Shown piece after piece: positions 54,219-62,473 of a stretch of DNA of 64,000 nt; the stretch's first letter is position 1, and every line of letters begins with the position of its first letter. The stretch spans positions 1 to 64,000 of the forward strand of contig NZ_JAENIO010000010.1 in NCBI RefSeq assembly GCF_016595415.1, read 5' to 3'. The stretch is from Roseibacillus ishigakijimensis (GTDB lineage Bacteria > Verrucomicrobiota > Verrucomicrobiia > Verrucomicrobiales > Akkermansiaceae). Below the pieces are notes generated by a model. The model was not told the DNA's origin. It saw only the letters and a list, made by a program, of their open reading frames with translations, and did no database searches. A program made the translations under genes and the position numbers.

Positions 54219-54253
54219 CTCTGCGCTCCTCCGCGTCTCAGTGTCTCTGCGAC
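54219..54253. repeat. Right 35-nt inverted end of the GxxExxY element
   Basis: Reverse complement of the left arm with four mismatches (31/35). It ends 21 nt before the aspS start. Degenerate fragments of the same CTCTGCG/CGCAGAG words lie at about 54160-54190. The space between the gene stop (54147) and this arm holds no gene. Confidence 0.8.
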
Positions 54254-54274
54254 AATTATTCCAACCCTTTTCCC

Positions 54275-56074
54275 ATGAGAACTCATCACTGCTCACAACT
54301 CCGCTCCGCCGATATCGGCGAAACCGTCACCCTCATCGGCTGGGTGAAGTCTGCCCGTGACCACGGCGGCGTCATCTTCATCGACCTCCGCGACCGCGAG
54401 GGCCTCACCCAAGTCGTCTTCCACCCGGAAGTCTCCGCCGAGATGGCCAAGCTCTCCCACACCCTCCGCGATGAAGACGTGGTGCAGATCGTGGGCAAGG
54501 TGGAAGCCCGTCCCGAAATCGATGGCAAGTCCACCGCCAATGCCGACCTGCCCACCGGCGACATCGAGGTCTCGGCCACCGAGCTGAAAATCGTCAACAA
54601 AGCTGCGGTCCTCCCTTTCCAACTGGACAAGGAACTCTCCAACGAGGACTTGCGTATGAAGTATCGCTACCTCGACCTGCGCCGCGAACGCATGAACCGC
54701 AACATGCGCCTGCGCCACCGCGTGACCAAGGCTACTCGCGACTACCTCGACGAAGGCGGCTTCCTCGAAGTGGAGACCCCCATTCTCTCCAAGTCCACTC
54801 CCGAAGGCGCGCGCGACTTCCTGGTGCCCTCCCGCATGCACCCCAAGGCCTTCTACGCCTTGCCCCAGGCCCCCCAGCAATACAAGCAGCTCCTCATGGT
54901 CGGAGGCATCGAGAAGTATTTCCAGATCGCCCGTTGCTTCCGCGATGAAGACCTGCGTGCCGACCGCCAGCCGGAGTTCACCCAAATCGATATCGAGACC
55001 TCCTTTGTCACTCAGGACGACATCATCGCCCTCGTGGAAGGCTTGCTCGGTCGCATCTTCAAGGAATCCCTCGAAGTCGAGATTCCCGCGAACTTCGAGC
55101 GTCTCACCTACCGCGAGGCCATGAACACCTATGGTTCGGACAAGCCCGACCGCCGCATTGGCATGGAGATCGTGGACGTCACCGAGGACCTCAAGGACTG
55201 CGAATTCCGCGTCTTCTCCGGCGCGGTGGCCAAGGGCGGAGTGGTCAAGGCCATCAACGCCAAGGGCTTCGCCGACGCCACCACCGGGCAGATCGAACGC
55301 CTCACCCAAACCGCTATCGAGGCCGGGGCAAAGGGACTCGCCTACATCCAAGCCCGCGACGTGGACCGCAAGACCTGGCGCTCGCCCTTCGTCAAACGCA
55401 TGACCGAAGAAGAGGTGGAGGCCCTGCGCAGCAAACTCAACATTGAGCCCGGCGATCTCATCCTCTTTGCCGCCGACAAATGGGAGCCCGCCTGCGAAGT
55501 GCTCGGCCGCATGCGTCTGGAAGTGGCCAACCTGCGCAATCTCTTGGAAGGCAACAAGGAGCTCGACTTCCTGTGGGTCACCGAATTCCCCCTCCTCGGC
55601 TACGACGAAGAGGAAGGCAAATGGAACGCCGTCCACCACCCCTTCACCCGCCCCATCCCCGAGCACGAAGAAGCGCTCAAGAAGGGCGAACTCGGCGACG
55701 GCCTCCTGGCCCAAGCCTACGACGTGGTCCTCAATGGCTACGAACTGGGCGGCGGCTCCATCCGGATTCACGAACAAGACCTGCAATCGGCCATGTTCGA
55801 CGCCCTCGGCGTGACCGCAGAGGAGAAGGAAACGATGTTTGCCCACATCCTGGAGGCCTTCACCTTCGGCGCCCCTCCCCACGGCGGGGTGGCCCTCGGC
55901 CTTGACCGCATTGCCATGCTGGTGGCGGGAGAGAGTTCCATCCGCGAGGTCATTGCCTTCCCGAAAAACAACAAGGCCAGCGACCTGATGACCGACAGCC
56001 CGGCGGAAGTGGACTTCAAGCAACTGCGCGAACTCCGCATCAAGTCCACCGTGGTGGACAAGCCCGCCGAGTAA
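54275..56074 (+). CDS. aspS: Aspartyl-tRNA synthetase
   Basis: A 599-residue bacterial-type class IIb enzyme. The N-terminal OB fold (about 10-110) binds the anticodon; motif 2 is FRDEDLRADRQPEFTQIDIE; motif 3 is GGVALGLDRIAMLVAG near the end; the GAD insertion (about 290-420) marks the bacterial form. QAPQQYKQLLMVGG is conserved. It charges tRNA-Asp, and possibly tRNA-Asn if AspRS is non-discriminating, which cannot be judged here. A terminator follows. Confidence 0.97.
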   Translation: MRTHHCSQLRSADIGETVTLIGWVKSARDHGGVIFIDLRDREGLTQVVFHPEVSAEMAKLSHTLRDEDVVQIVGKVEARPEIDGKSTANADLPTGDIEVSATELKIVNKAAVLPFQLDKELSNEDLRMKYRYLDLRRERMNRNMRLRHRVTKATRDYLDEGGFLEVETPILSKSTPEGARDFLVPSRMHPKAFYALPQAPQQYKQLLMVGGIEKYFQIARCFRDEDLRADRQPEFTQIDIETSFVTQDDIIALVEGLLGRIFKESLEVEIPANFERLTYREAMNTYGSDKPDRRIGMEIVDVTEDLKDCEFRVFSGAVAKGGVVKAINAKGFADATTGQIERLTQTAIEAGAKGLAYIQARDVDRKTWRSPFVKRMTEEEVEALRSKLNIEPGDLILFAADKWEPACEVLGRMRLEVANLRNLLEGNKELDFLWVTEFPLLGYDEEEGKWNAVHHPFTRPIPEHEEALKKGELGDGLLAQAYDVVLNGYELGGGSIRIHEQDLQSAMFDALGVTAEEKETMFAHILEAFTFGAPPHGGVALGLDRIAMLVAGESSIREVIAFPKNNKASDLMTDSPAEVDFKQLRELRIKSTVVDKPAE

Positions 56075-56104
56075 GCGACCGGCTCTCCAGAAAACCACTT
56101 TTAC

Positions 56105-56142
56105 AAAAAGGGTGTCTGCCTCATCGGCGGACACCCTTTTTT
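56105..56142 (+). terminator. Rho-independent terminator of aspS
   Basis: AAAAAGGGTGTC(T)GCC / GGC(G)GACACCCTTTTTT hairpin with a T run, 30 nt after aspS. The 56143-56467 stretch shows no gene I can support. Confidence 0.85.
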
Positions 56143-56467
56143 CCTATTCAGCGACTCTGGAGAGAACGTCTCATCTGAGCGTTCTTAGCAACAGTCTCCC
56201 CCACTGCCCACGTCACAAGGAACCCCGTTGCAACAAAGTTTTCGCCAGTGAAAAGACCCCCTCCTTTCCAATCAAGATCGCAATCTCTCCCCAAAGCGCC
56301 GATCGAAATACGTCAGGCGAGAGCTCGGAGCCATCAAAAGGAGCATACCGACACCTTCCTCGTTTTGCGGCAGAATTAGTCCTTCCCTAAACTTTATTCT
56401 TGCGCCCCAAGAACCACTTCACTCCTATCGGAGCACCGTTGCAGTAATCGACCCTGTCCCACTAAAA

Positions 56468-56848
56468 ATGAGCCTCATCGACAAAGGATACCTTGCATCA
56501 TACACTCTATTTTTCACATTCTGCGGGATGTCTATCTTGGACATGCGGGATAACACGGAACTCTCGAACCTTGGCACAACAAATACAGCTCCTGAGAATC
56601 TTCGAAGGTCAGCGGAAAGTCTTAGACTTGGACTTGCCGTTGAGATCGGTTCGCAGACAGCCGGGCAGGTTTCGTCCTCAGAATCTTGGGCTGATTTAGA
56701 GGATAAGTTGTCATCCTATTCTCAGCGCCTTGAATTACTAGAGGATCAGAAACGCAAACGGGACATGCTCATCATGTGGCTTTATCTCGCCTCAGCGATT
56801 TCAATGACCTTCTTCACGTTTTTCCAGTGCGGAAAGAGACACAAATAA
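56468..56848 (+). CDS. Small membrane protein with coiled coil
   Basis: A 126-residue protein with an N-terminal hydrophobic segment (about 8-25), a Ser/Glu-rich middle, a coiled-coil stretch (WADLEDKLSSYSQRLELLEDQ) and a C-terminal transmembrane segment (IMWLYLASAISMTFFTFF) ending in a basic tail. It is AT-rich compared with the genes on each side. No family recognised. It may be an insertion. Confidence 0.5.
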   Translation: MSLIDKGYLASYTLFFTFCGMSILDMRDNTELSNLGTTNTAPENLRRSAESLRLGLAVEIGSQTAGQVSSSESWADLEDKLSSYSQRLELLEDQKRKRDMLIMWLYLASAISMTFFTFFQCGKRHK

Positions 56849-56938
56849 TCAAACCTTGTTTTCAGGACAGCCAAGAAAGAATCGGTCAAATAATGGGTTT
56901 TCCCCTACCCAAGCAGCTCTTCTCGCCCAGATAGATAA

Positions 56939-58546
56939 TCACTTCTCCCGCACTGGCCAGGAGAGCCCCCATTTGGCGAGATACTTTTTCAGCCGATCGC
57001 AATCATTGGGTTTGGCCCGCCTCAGGCGCGAGACGGCGAAAAGCTCCCGTCCAGCGGCCGAGAGGCTGGGTGAGCGCTGGCAAACGGCGATCACGTGAGC
57101 CAATTGCACCCGGTCAAAAGGGTCGATCTCGGCCAATTGCGCTGCCGGGAAATAGTGGGTCAAGTCCACTCCCAAAGCGGCGGCGTTCTCTCCCGGCCGA
57201 TGCCAGCTCGCCCGCAGACGGGCGATTTCCTCCTCCACTTCTTCCACCCGAATCCGCCCCCGGGGTGCCAGGGTGGACATGCGGGTGAGCGCGGCATTGA
57301 GGTCCCGGAAGTTTCCCCGCCAGGGGGTGTCGGGCGACTCCGCGAAACGCAGAAAAGCCTCGCGCGCTTCTTTGTTGAAACTGACGCGCCGCCCTTCCTG
57401 CTCACTCAAGCGTGCGAGCTCGAAATCGAGATTGGGGGCTAGGTCTTCCCGTCGTTCCGCCAGAGCCGGGAGGGCAAAGGTCCAAAGCTGGATGCGGGCC
57501 AGCAAATCCTCGCGAAACCGCCCCTCCGCCACCGCCCGGCCGAGGTCGCGATTGGTCCCCGCGATGAGCTGGAAATCGCTCCTCACCGGCGCATCGGCCC
57601 CCACGGGCAGAAAGGTCTTTTCCTCCAACGCCCGCAGCAGCATGGCCTGCTCGTCGCGACCGAGTTCGCCAATTTCATCCAAAAAGAGCATGCCCCCATC
57701 AGCCGTGCGGAGGAGGCCGGGGCGATGGCTCTGCGCGCCCGTGAAGGCTCCCTTGCGATGCCCAAAGAGGGTGGAAGCAGCGGTATCTCCGCCCAAAGTG
57801 GCGCAATTGACCTCCACAAAGTCACCCGCCAGATTGGCCCGACTACGACGCAACTCGTAAATGCGGCGCGCGAGGTGACTCTTCCCCGCTCCCGTTGGGC
57901 CGGTGAGCAAGACCGGGGCCCGCGAGCGCAGGGCCACTTGCTCAATGCGGGCGATGAGGCGGTTGAAGCCTTCATTGCGGGTGGCAATGCCGCTTTTGAG
58001 AAAATCGGTGCTCGCAATCTGCTCTTTCGCAAAGCGGCTGGTCAACTCGTCGTAACGCGAGAGGTCGAGATCAATGAAGGAGTAACGCCCCACCCGCGGC
58101 TGCCCCCGCCGGGCTTTGCCAAAGGGAGGCGCGGTCTGCACCAGGCGCCCCGGCAGATAACCCGCCTCATTGAGCAAAAAGAGAGAAATCTGCGCCACGT
58201 GGGTGCCGGTGGTAATGTGAATGAGATGGTCGTCCCCGGAGTGAAAATCCTGCCCACGGGCCCAGTCGAAAAGCGCCCCATAGACGTTGGCGAGGTCCCA
58301 GGCATCGCGCCCGAAGGCAATCTCCTCCACCCGCACCTCGGTCTCGGGCGAGACCAGGGCGATGTCGGCCGCCACCTGATCGGCCAAGTCGCGGTGACCA
58401 GCCTCGGTGAGCAAGTGATAACGGTCGAGCAAGAGATCCTCGTGCTGAAAGAGCGACACTGTCGGCCGCCAGCCTTCCCATCGCCCCGGGCTATTCCCGC
58501 GATCCAAGCGCGAGCCCAGCAAGCCCATTCCCACCGTCTTTTTCAC
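56939..58546 (-). CDS. rtcR: RtcR, CARF-domain sigma-54 activator of RNA repair genes
   Basis: A 535-residue protein. Residues about 1-180 are the RtcR N-terminal CARF-type sensor (HIAHITTGTHVAQISLF-like block at about 110). Residues about 190-430 form the AAA+ domain with Walker A LLTGPTGAGKSHLARR, the sigma-54 contact loop GAFTGA in GHRKGAFTGAQS, Walker B GGMLFLDEIGEL and the R-finger side. A DNA-binding end follows. It activates sigma-54 transcription of rtcBA when bound to an RNA-damage ligand, as known for E. coli RtcR. The rtcBA operon starts about 1.3 kb away on the other strand. Confidence 0.93.
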   Translation of the reverse strand: MKKTVGMGLLGSRLDRGNSPGRWEGWRPTVSLFQHEDLLLDRYHLLTEAGHRDLADQVAADIALVSPETEVRVEEIAFGRDAWDLANVYGALFDWARGQDFHSGDDHLIHITTGTHVAQISLFLLNEAGYLPGRLVQTAPPFGKARRGQPRVGRYSFIDLDLSRYDELTSRFAKEQIASTDFLKSGIATRNEGFNRLIARIEQVALRSRAPVLLTGPTGAGKSHLARRIYELRRSRANLAGDFVEVNCATLGGDTAASTLFGHRKGAFTGAQSHRPGLLRTADGGMLFLDEIGELGRDEQAMLLRALEEKTFLPVGADAPVRSDFQLIAGTNRDLGRAVAEGRFREDLLARIQLWTFALPALAERREDLAPNLDFELARLSEQEGRRVSFNKEAREAFLRFAESPDTPWRGNFRDLNAALTRMSTLAPRGRIRVEEVEEEIARLRASWHRPGENAAALGVDLTHYFPAAQLAEIDPFDRVQLAHVIAVCQRSPSLSAAGRELFAVSRLRRAKPNDCDRLKKYLAKWGLSWPVREK

Positions 58547-58557
58547 CGCCGCAGGCT

Positions 58558-58785
58558 AGCAGTCTGTTGAAATAGGAGGGAATGAAAAACAGCGAGCCAT
58601 TTTGTGGTCAGGCCAGGCGAAAGGAGGAAGCGGGGTGTGCCCCGCGACCGACGAGCAACGCCGCCTGACCACAAAAGGGCCGCCGCTCGTCAGAGGCCCC
58701 TTCTTCCTCTCCTCAACGGAGCCGCAGAATCTCCCTCCCTCACACAAGGGATTTTTCGTTTCCTCGTTTTTCAACAGGCTGCCAG
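58558..58785. repeat. Nested inverted-repeat element (MITE-like)
   Basis: The outer ends GCAGTCTGTTGAAA (near 58559) and TTTCAACAGGCTGC (near 58770-58782) are inverted. Inside, TTTTGTGGTCAGGC (58600-58613) pairs with GCCTGACCACAAAA (58663-58676), and a GCGGGG-TGTG-CCCCGC hairpin sits at 58630-58645. There is no coding frame. The outer CTGTTGAAA word resembles termini of several bacterial insertion sequences; the element may be a non-autonomous remnant. Confidence 0.6.
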
Positions 58786-58872
58786 CACTCGCCAGAAAGC
58801 AAGCCCACTCTTTTCCTCGCGAGTCTCCATTCTCCCCTTGCGGGATGGCAGGAAGACCCTATTTTGGCGGAG

Positions 58873-59655
58873 ATGATGAAAATCGTGTTCCCCTTGCTCT
58901 CCAGTCTCCTTCTGGCCCCCACCAGCTGGGCCGAGTTGGTCAAAAAGACCATCAGCTACCACGACGGCGACACCCAATTTGATGGCGTCCTCGTTTTCGA
59001 TGATTCCCTCAAGGATCCTGCACCCGCGATCCTGATGGTTCCCAATTGGATGGGGGTCACCGAAGCCTCCATTGAAAAAGCAGGTCAAGTGGCCGGCCAG
59101 GACCGCGTGGTCTTCGTGGCGGACATGTATGGTGCCGGAGTGCGCCCACAAAATGCCCAGGAAGCCGGACAACAAGCGGGCAAAGTGCGCGCCGACCGCG
59201 ACCTCATGCGCCGACGGGCCAATCTGGCCTTGGAAACTCTTTTGGCCCAGAAAGCGCCGCTCGACAAATCCCGCACCGCTGCCATCGGCTTTTGTTTCGG
59301 CGGCGGCACCGTGCTGGAACTGGGCCGCAGTGGCGCCGACCTTGATGCTATCGTCTCCTTCCATGGCGATCTCGTTTCCCCTACCCTCGAACGCGATGCC
59401 GACAAGATGAAAGGCTCGGTTCTCGTCCTGCACGGAGCTGCTGACCCCTTCGTGCCCCAGGAAGACGTGACCGCCTTCGAGCAAGCCATGCTCACCACTG
59501 AGGTTGATTGGCAACTGGTTCAGTTCAGCAACACCGTCCACTCTTTCACCGACCCCGAGGCCAAGATGGAGGGCAAAGCAGAATACAATGAGACCACGGC
59601 CAAGCGCGCCTTCCGCTACATGGACGATCTTTTTGCCTCCATTTTCGAGAAATAG
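58873..59655 (+). CDS. Dienelactone-hydrolase family protein, exported
   Basis: The start at 58873 (MMKIVFPLLSSLLLA; 58876 is an alternative) gives a signal peptide and about 260 residues. AIGFCFGGGTVLEL holds the family Cys nucleophile in G-x-C-x-G-G. VLHGAADPFVP gives Asp and FSNTVHSFTDPEA the His. It hydrolyses lactone or ester bonds in the periplasm. It stands between rtcR and rtcB on the rtcB strand but has its own strong terminator, so it is not part of the rtc operon. Confidence 0.87.
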   Translation: MMKIVFPLLSSLLLAPTSWAELVKKTISYHDGDTQFDGVLVFDDSLKDPAPAILMVPNWMGVTEASIEKAGQVAGQDRVVFVADMYGAGVRPQNAQEAGQQAGKVRADRDLMRRRANLALETLLAQKAPLDKSRTAAIGFCFGGGTVLELGRSGADLDAIVSFHGDLVSPTLERDADKMKGSVLVLHGAADPFVPQEDVTAFEQAMLTTEVDWQLVQFSNTVHSFTDPEAKMEGKAEYNETTAKRAFRYMDDLFASIFEK

Positions 59656-59681
59656 ACCCACTCTGAACCTTCTTTTTTCTC

Positions 59682-59718
59682 AAAAAGCGCTCTCCTCACC
59701 GGCGAGCGCTTTTTTTTT
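59682..59718 (+). terminator. Rho-independent terminator of the dienelactone hydrolase gene
   Basis: AAAAAGCGCTC / GAGCGCTTTTT stem followed by more T, 27 nt after the stop. It separates this gene from the rtcBA promoter. Confidence 0.9.
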
Positions 59719-59752
59719 CGCGAAAAGAACGTCTTACTGGATAAAAAACTCT

Positions 59753-59773
59753 CCAGAAAGATAAATTTTCTGG
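59753..59773. promoter_or_regulatory. Candidate upstream activating site for RtcR
   Basis: Inverted repeat CCAGAAA-N7-TTTCTGG, about 80-100 bp upstream of the sigma-54 promoter, the usual distance for an enhancer bound by an AAA+ activator. A nearby CTGG...CCAG overlaps it. Binding by RtcR is inference. Confidence 0.5.
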
Positions 59774-59852
59774 AAAAAGGTCCATTCACACCGACACCAA
59801 AAGAACACCCAATAAGCCAATAGTCAATCAGTTAAGACTTTATGAGCACCTC

Positions 59853-59867
59853 TGGCACGGAGCTTGC
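59853..59867 (+). promoter_or_regulatory. Sigma-54 promoter of rtcBA
   Basis: TGGCACG-GAGC-TTGC matches the consensus TGGCACR-N4-TTGC completely, with GG and GC at -24/-12 spacing. Transcription would start about 10-12 nt after the TTGC, close to the rtcB ATG, so the leader is very short. This and the adjacent rtcR explain each other. Confidence 0.88.
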
Positions 59868-59887
59868 CATTAGAAAATTATCTAACC

Positions 59888-61372
59888 ATGATCACCATTC
59901 ATAAAACCGACGAGGCGATTGGCTTCATCCCTCTGCCCGACAATTCCGGCAAGCCCATCACCGTGATCGCCAACGATGCCATCCGGGAGGCCTTCGACCC
60001 CACTTGCCTCCAGCAAATCGTGAACTCCCGCCTGGCCCCGGGCGTGAGCGAGGTCATTCTGAATCCCGACGGACACGCGGGCTACGGTGCCCCCATCGGT
60101 TGCGTGATGGTCTCACCCACCCACATTTACCCCGGACCCGTCGGCGTGGACATCAAGTGCTCGATGTCTCTCCTGCAGACCGATGTCGCGGAGGAAGCCA
60201 TCGCAGACAAGCGCGTCCGCCGGGCCCTCATTCAGGCCATCACCGACCGCACCCCCACCGGAGCCGGTCGCGGAACCCGCAACGTGAAAAAAGGCCGGAA
60301 AATCTCCGAGGAACTCGGTCGCCAGGTCGTCACCGAGGGAGCCTCCCGCGAGGTCTGCGAAGCCCTCGGCATTCCCCCCGAATGGGCGGCGCGTTGCGAG
60401 GACTCGGCCCATCTCGGCCACGACGGCACCGTGGAGAGCCTGCGCAAGCGCCTCGATTTCATCATTGAAAGCAAGCGCGTGCGGCACTTTGGCCAAAAGA
60501 TGGGCCAGCTCGGCTCCTATGGCGGCGGCAACCACTTCGGCGAGTGCGAGATCACCCGGGTGGCGGATCGCCCCTCCGCGCGGGAGGCCGCAGAGGTCTT
60601 CGGGCTGCGCGACGGGCACGTCTCTTTCCTCAGCCACTGCGGCTCGCGGGGCTTCGGCAACATTCTCGCCTGTGCCCAGTTCAAGGACCTGGAAGCGATG
60701 TTCGAAAAGTGGAACATCCCCTATCCCGCTGGTGACAAAAAGCTGGTCTACGCTCCGCTGGGAACTCCCGAGGCCAATGCCTACCTCGATGACATGGCGC
60801 TGGGCGCGAACTTTGCGACTGTGAACCACCTCCTCATCAATGCCCTCGTCCTGGAAGCCTTCCAAGAAGTGCTCCCCGGCACCATTGGCGAGCTGGTTTA
60901 CTTCATCTCGCACAACATCGCGCGGGAGGAGATCGTCGACGGAAGGAAGGCCTGGGTCCACCGCAAAGGCGCGACCCGGGCCGTGCCGGGCGGACACTTT
61001 TCGCTCGCAGGCACTCCCTTTGCCGAGACCGGTCACCCCATTCTCCTGCCGGGCAATCCCCGCGATGGCTCGGTGGTGATGGTCGCGCAGGGCGGGGCCG
61101 AGCGCACCGCTTGGTCGGTCAATCACGGAGCTGGTCGCCAGATGGGCCGCCGTCACGCCGCCCGCACCCTCGACCAAGCGGCGGTCGATGCCGAGTTCGA
61201 CACCGCCGATATTTTGTTCAATAGCCGCAAGTATCCCATCGACGAGTCGCCCGACGCCTACAAGAATTTCGCCGAAGTTCTCCACAGCGTGGAAGCGGCC
61301 GGCTTGGCCAAAACCGTGGCCCAACTGGAAGCCCGCTTCGTGATCAAGGATTCGGCGGCGGCGGATGATTGA
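59888..61372 (+). CDS. rtcB: RNA-splicing ligase RtcB
   Basis: The ATG at 59888 (MITIHKTDEAIGF) is chosen because the promoter lies just upstream; an ATG or alternative nine codons earlier would start inside the promoter. In 494 residues, D61-G-H63-A-G-Y-G, C91 in VGVDIKCSM, and the His-rich blocks around GGGNHFGE, CGSRGFGN and VNHLLINA form the two-Mn site; SVNHGAGRQMGRRHA near the end carries the GMP-linked His. It joins 3'-phosphate (or 2',3'-cyclic) ends to 5'-OH RNA ends. Regulated by RtcR and sigma-54; rtcA follows after 22 nt. Confidence 0.93.
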   Translation: MITIHKTDEAIGFIPLPDNSGKPITVIANDAIREAFDPTCLQQIVNSRLAPGVSEVILNPDGHAGYGAPIGCVMVSPTHIYPGPVGVDIKCSMSLLQTDVAEEAIADKRVRRALIQAITDRTPTGAGRGTRNVKKGRKISEELGRQVVTEGASREVCEALGIPPEWAARCEDSAHLGHDGTVESLRKRLDFIIESKRVRHFGQKMGQLGSYGGGNHFGECEITRVADRPSAREAAEVFGLRDGHVSFLSHCGSRGFGNILACAQFKDLEAMFEKWNIPYPAGDKKLVYAPLGTPEANAYLDDMALGANFATVNHLLINALVLEAFQEVLPGTIGELVYFISHNIAREEIVDGRKAWVHRKGATRAVPGGHFSLAGTPFAETGHPILLPGNPRDGSVVMVAQGGAERTAWSVNHGAGRQMGRRHAARTLDQAAVDAEFDTADILFNSRKYPIDESPDAYKNFAEVLHSVEAAGLAKTVAQLEARFVIKDSAAADD

Positions 61373-61394
61373 GGAGACCAGCAGCAGAAAAACG

Positions 61395-62411
61395 ATGAAA
61401 ATCCTCACTCTGGACGGGCAAAAGGGCGGCGGACAAATCCTCCGCAGCGCCCTCAGTCTGGCCCTCATCACGGGGCAACCCTTCCGCCTCGTCAACATTC
61501 GCGGCCAGCGCACCCGCCCGGGCCTGATGCGCCAGCATCTGACCTGTGTGCGGGCAGTCTGCGCCATCAGCGACGGCACTGCCGACGGCGCGGAACTGGG
61601 CTCGGGCGAACTGGTTTTTCGCGCCGGAGAGGTGCGGCCAGGCGCTTACGAGTTTGCCATCGGCACTGCCGGGAGCACGACACTCCTCCTGCAGACTCTC
61701 CTCCCGGCGCTCTGGCTGGCGGGAGGGCCCTCCACCCTCACCCTGCGCGGCGGCACCCACAATCCCCTCGCCCCCCCGGTGGATTTCATCGAACGGGTCT
61801 ACCTGCCCGCTTTGCAAAAAATGGGGGCCCGCGCGACCCTGCAACTGCGGGAGACCGGTTTTGCCCCCAGCGGCGGCGGCGTTTTGGAAAGCACCATTGA
61901 GCCCTTGGACGGAGGATTTCAGCCTCTCACACTCACCGATCGCGGGGCTCTGCAAGAGCAGGCGTTGCGGGTCATCTCCCGCCAGATCAAGGACTCGGTG
62001 GGCGAGCGCCTGATGGCCTCGGTGGCCCGGCAATGGCCTTGCGAGCATCAATCCCTTGAGCGCCGCGAGGAAGGGCCGGGGCAAGGCCTCATCGTGCTGG
62101 CCGAGGCCCGCTACGAGCACAGCAGCGAACTGGCCAGCGGTTGCGGGGAACGAGGCCAGAGCGCGGAGCGAATCGGCTCGCGGGTGGGCAAGGCAATGCG
62201 CACCTTCCACGACACTGGAGCGGCGGTAGGCCGGCACCTCGCCGATCAACTTCTTCTCCCCCTGGCCCTGGCTGGGGGAGGAGAATTCACCACCACCGCC
62301 CCCGACAACCACCTGCCGACCAATAGCGCGGTCATCGAGGCTTTCCTCCCGGTCTCCTTTTCGGTAGAAAAAGAAGAAAAGGGCCTCTTCCGGGTGCGCT
62401 GTTGCTCCTAA
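61395..62411 (+). CDS. rtcA: RNA 3'-terminal phosphate cyclase
   Basis: The ATG at 61395 (MKILTLDGQKGGGQILRSAL) gives 338 residues, normal for RtcA. GQKGGGQILRSALSLALITGQPF is the start signature. GTAGSTTLLLQTLLPALWLAGG and GFAPSGGGVLE follow. The nucleophile His sits in the block GAAVGRHLADQLLLPLALAGGG. It turns a 3'-phosphate into a 2',3'-cyclic end using ATP. It is in one operon with rtcB, 22 nt apart, and forms a complete RNA repair pair with it and RtcR. Confidence 0.93.
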   Translation: MKILTLDGQKGGGQILRSALSLALITGQPFRLVNIRGQRTRPGLMRQHLTCVRAVCAISDGTADGAELGSGELVFRAGEVRPGAYEFAIGTAGSTTLLLQTLLPALWLAGGPSTLTLRGGTHNPLAPPVDFIERVYLPALQKMGARATLQLRETGFAPSGGGVLESTIEPLDGGFQPLTLTDRGALQEQALRVISRQIKDSVGERLMASVARQWPCEHQSLERREEGPGQGLIVLAEARYEHSSELASGCGERGQSAERIGSRVGKAMRTFHDTGAAVGRHLADQLLLPLALAGGGEFTTTAPDNHLPTNSAVIEAFLPVSFSVEKEEKGLFRVRCCS

Positions 62412-62473
62412 GGTAGTGACAAATCCAGGCGTGTTGGGCATTGGAGATGTTGAAGTTTCTCTTTCCCGATCCC

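Noticed and set aside
54293-56134. 613-codon open frame opposite aspS
   Set aside because: It is the mirror of a certain gene; its composition (Val/Gly/Glu-rich, no motif) is that of an antisense frame in GC-rich DNA.
56112-56390. 92-codon open frame after aspS
   Set aside because: Starts inside the terminator hairpin, no domain, low-complexity Ser/Pro composition.
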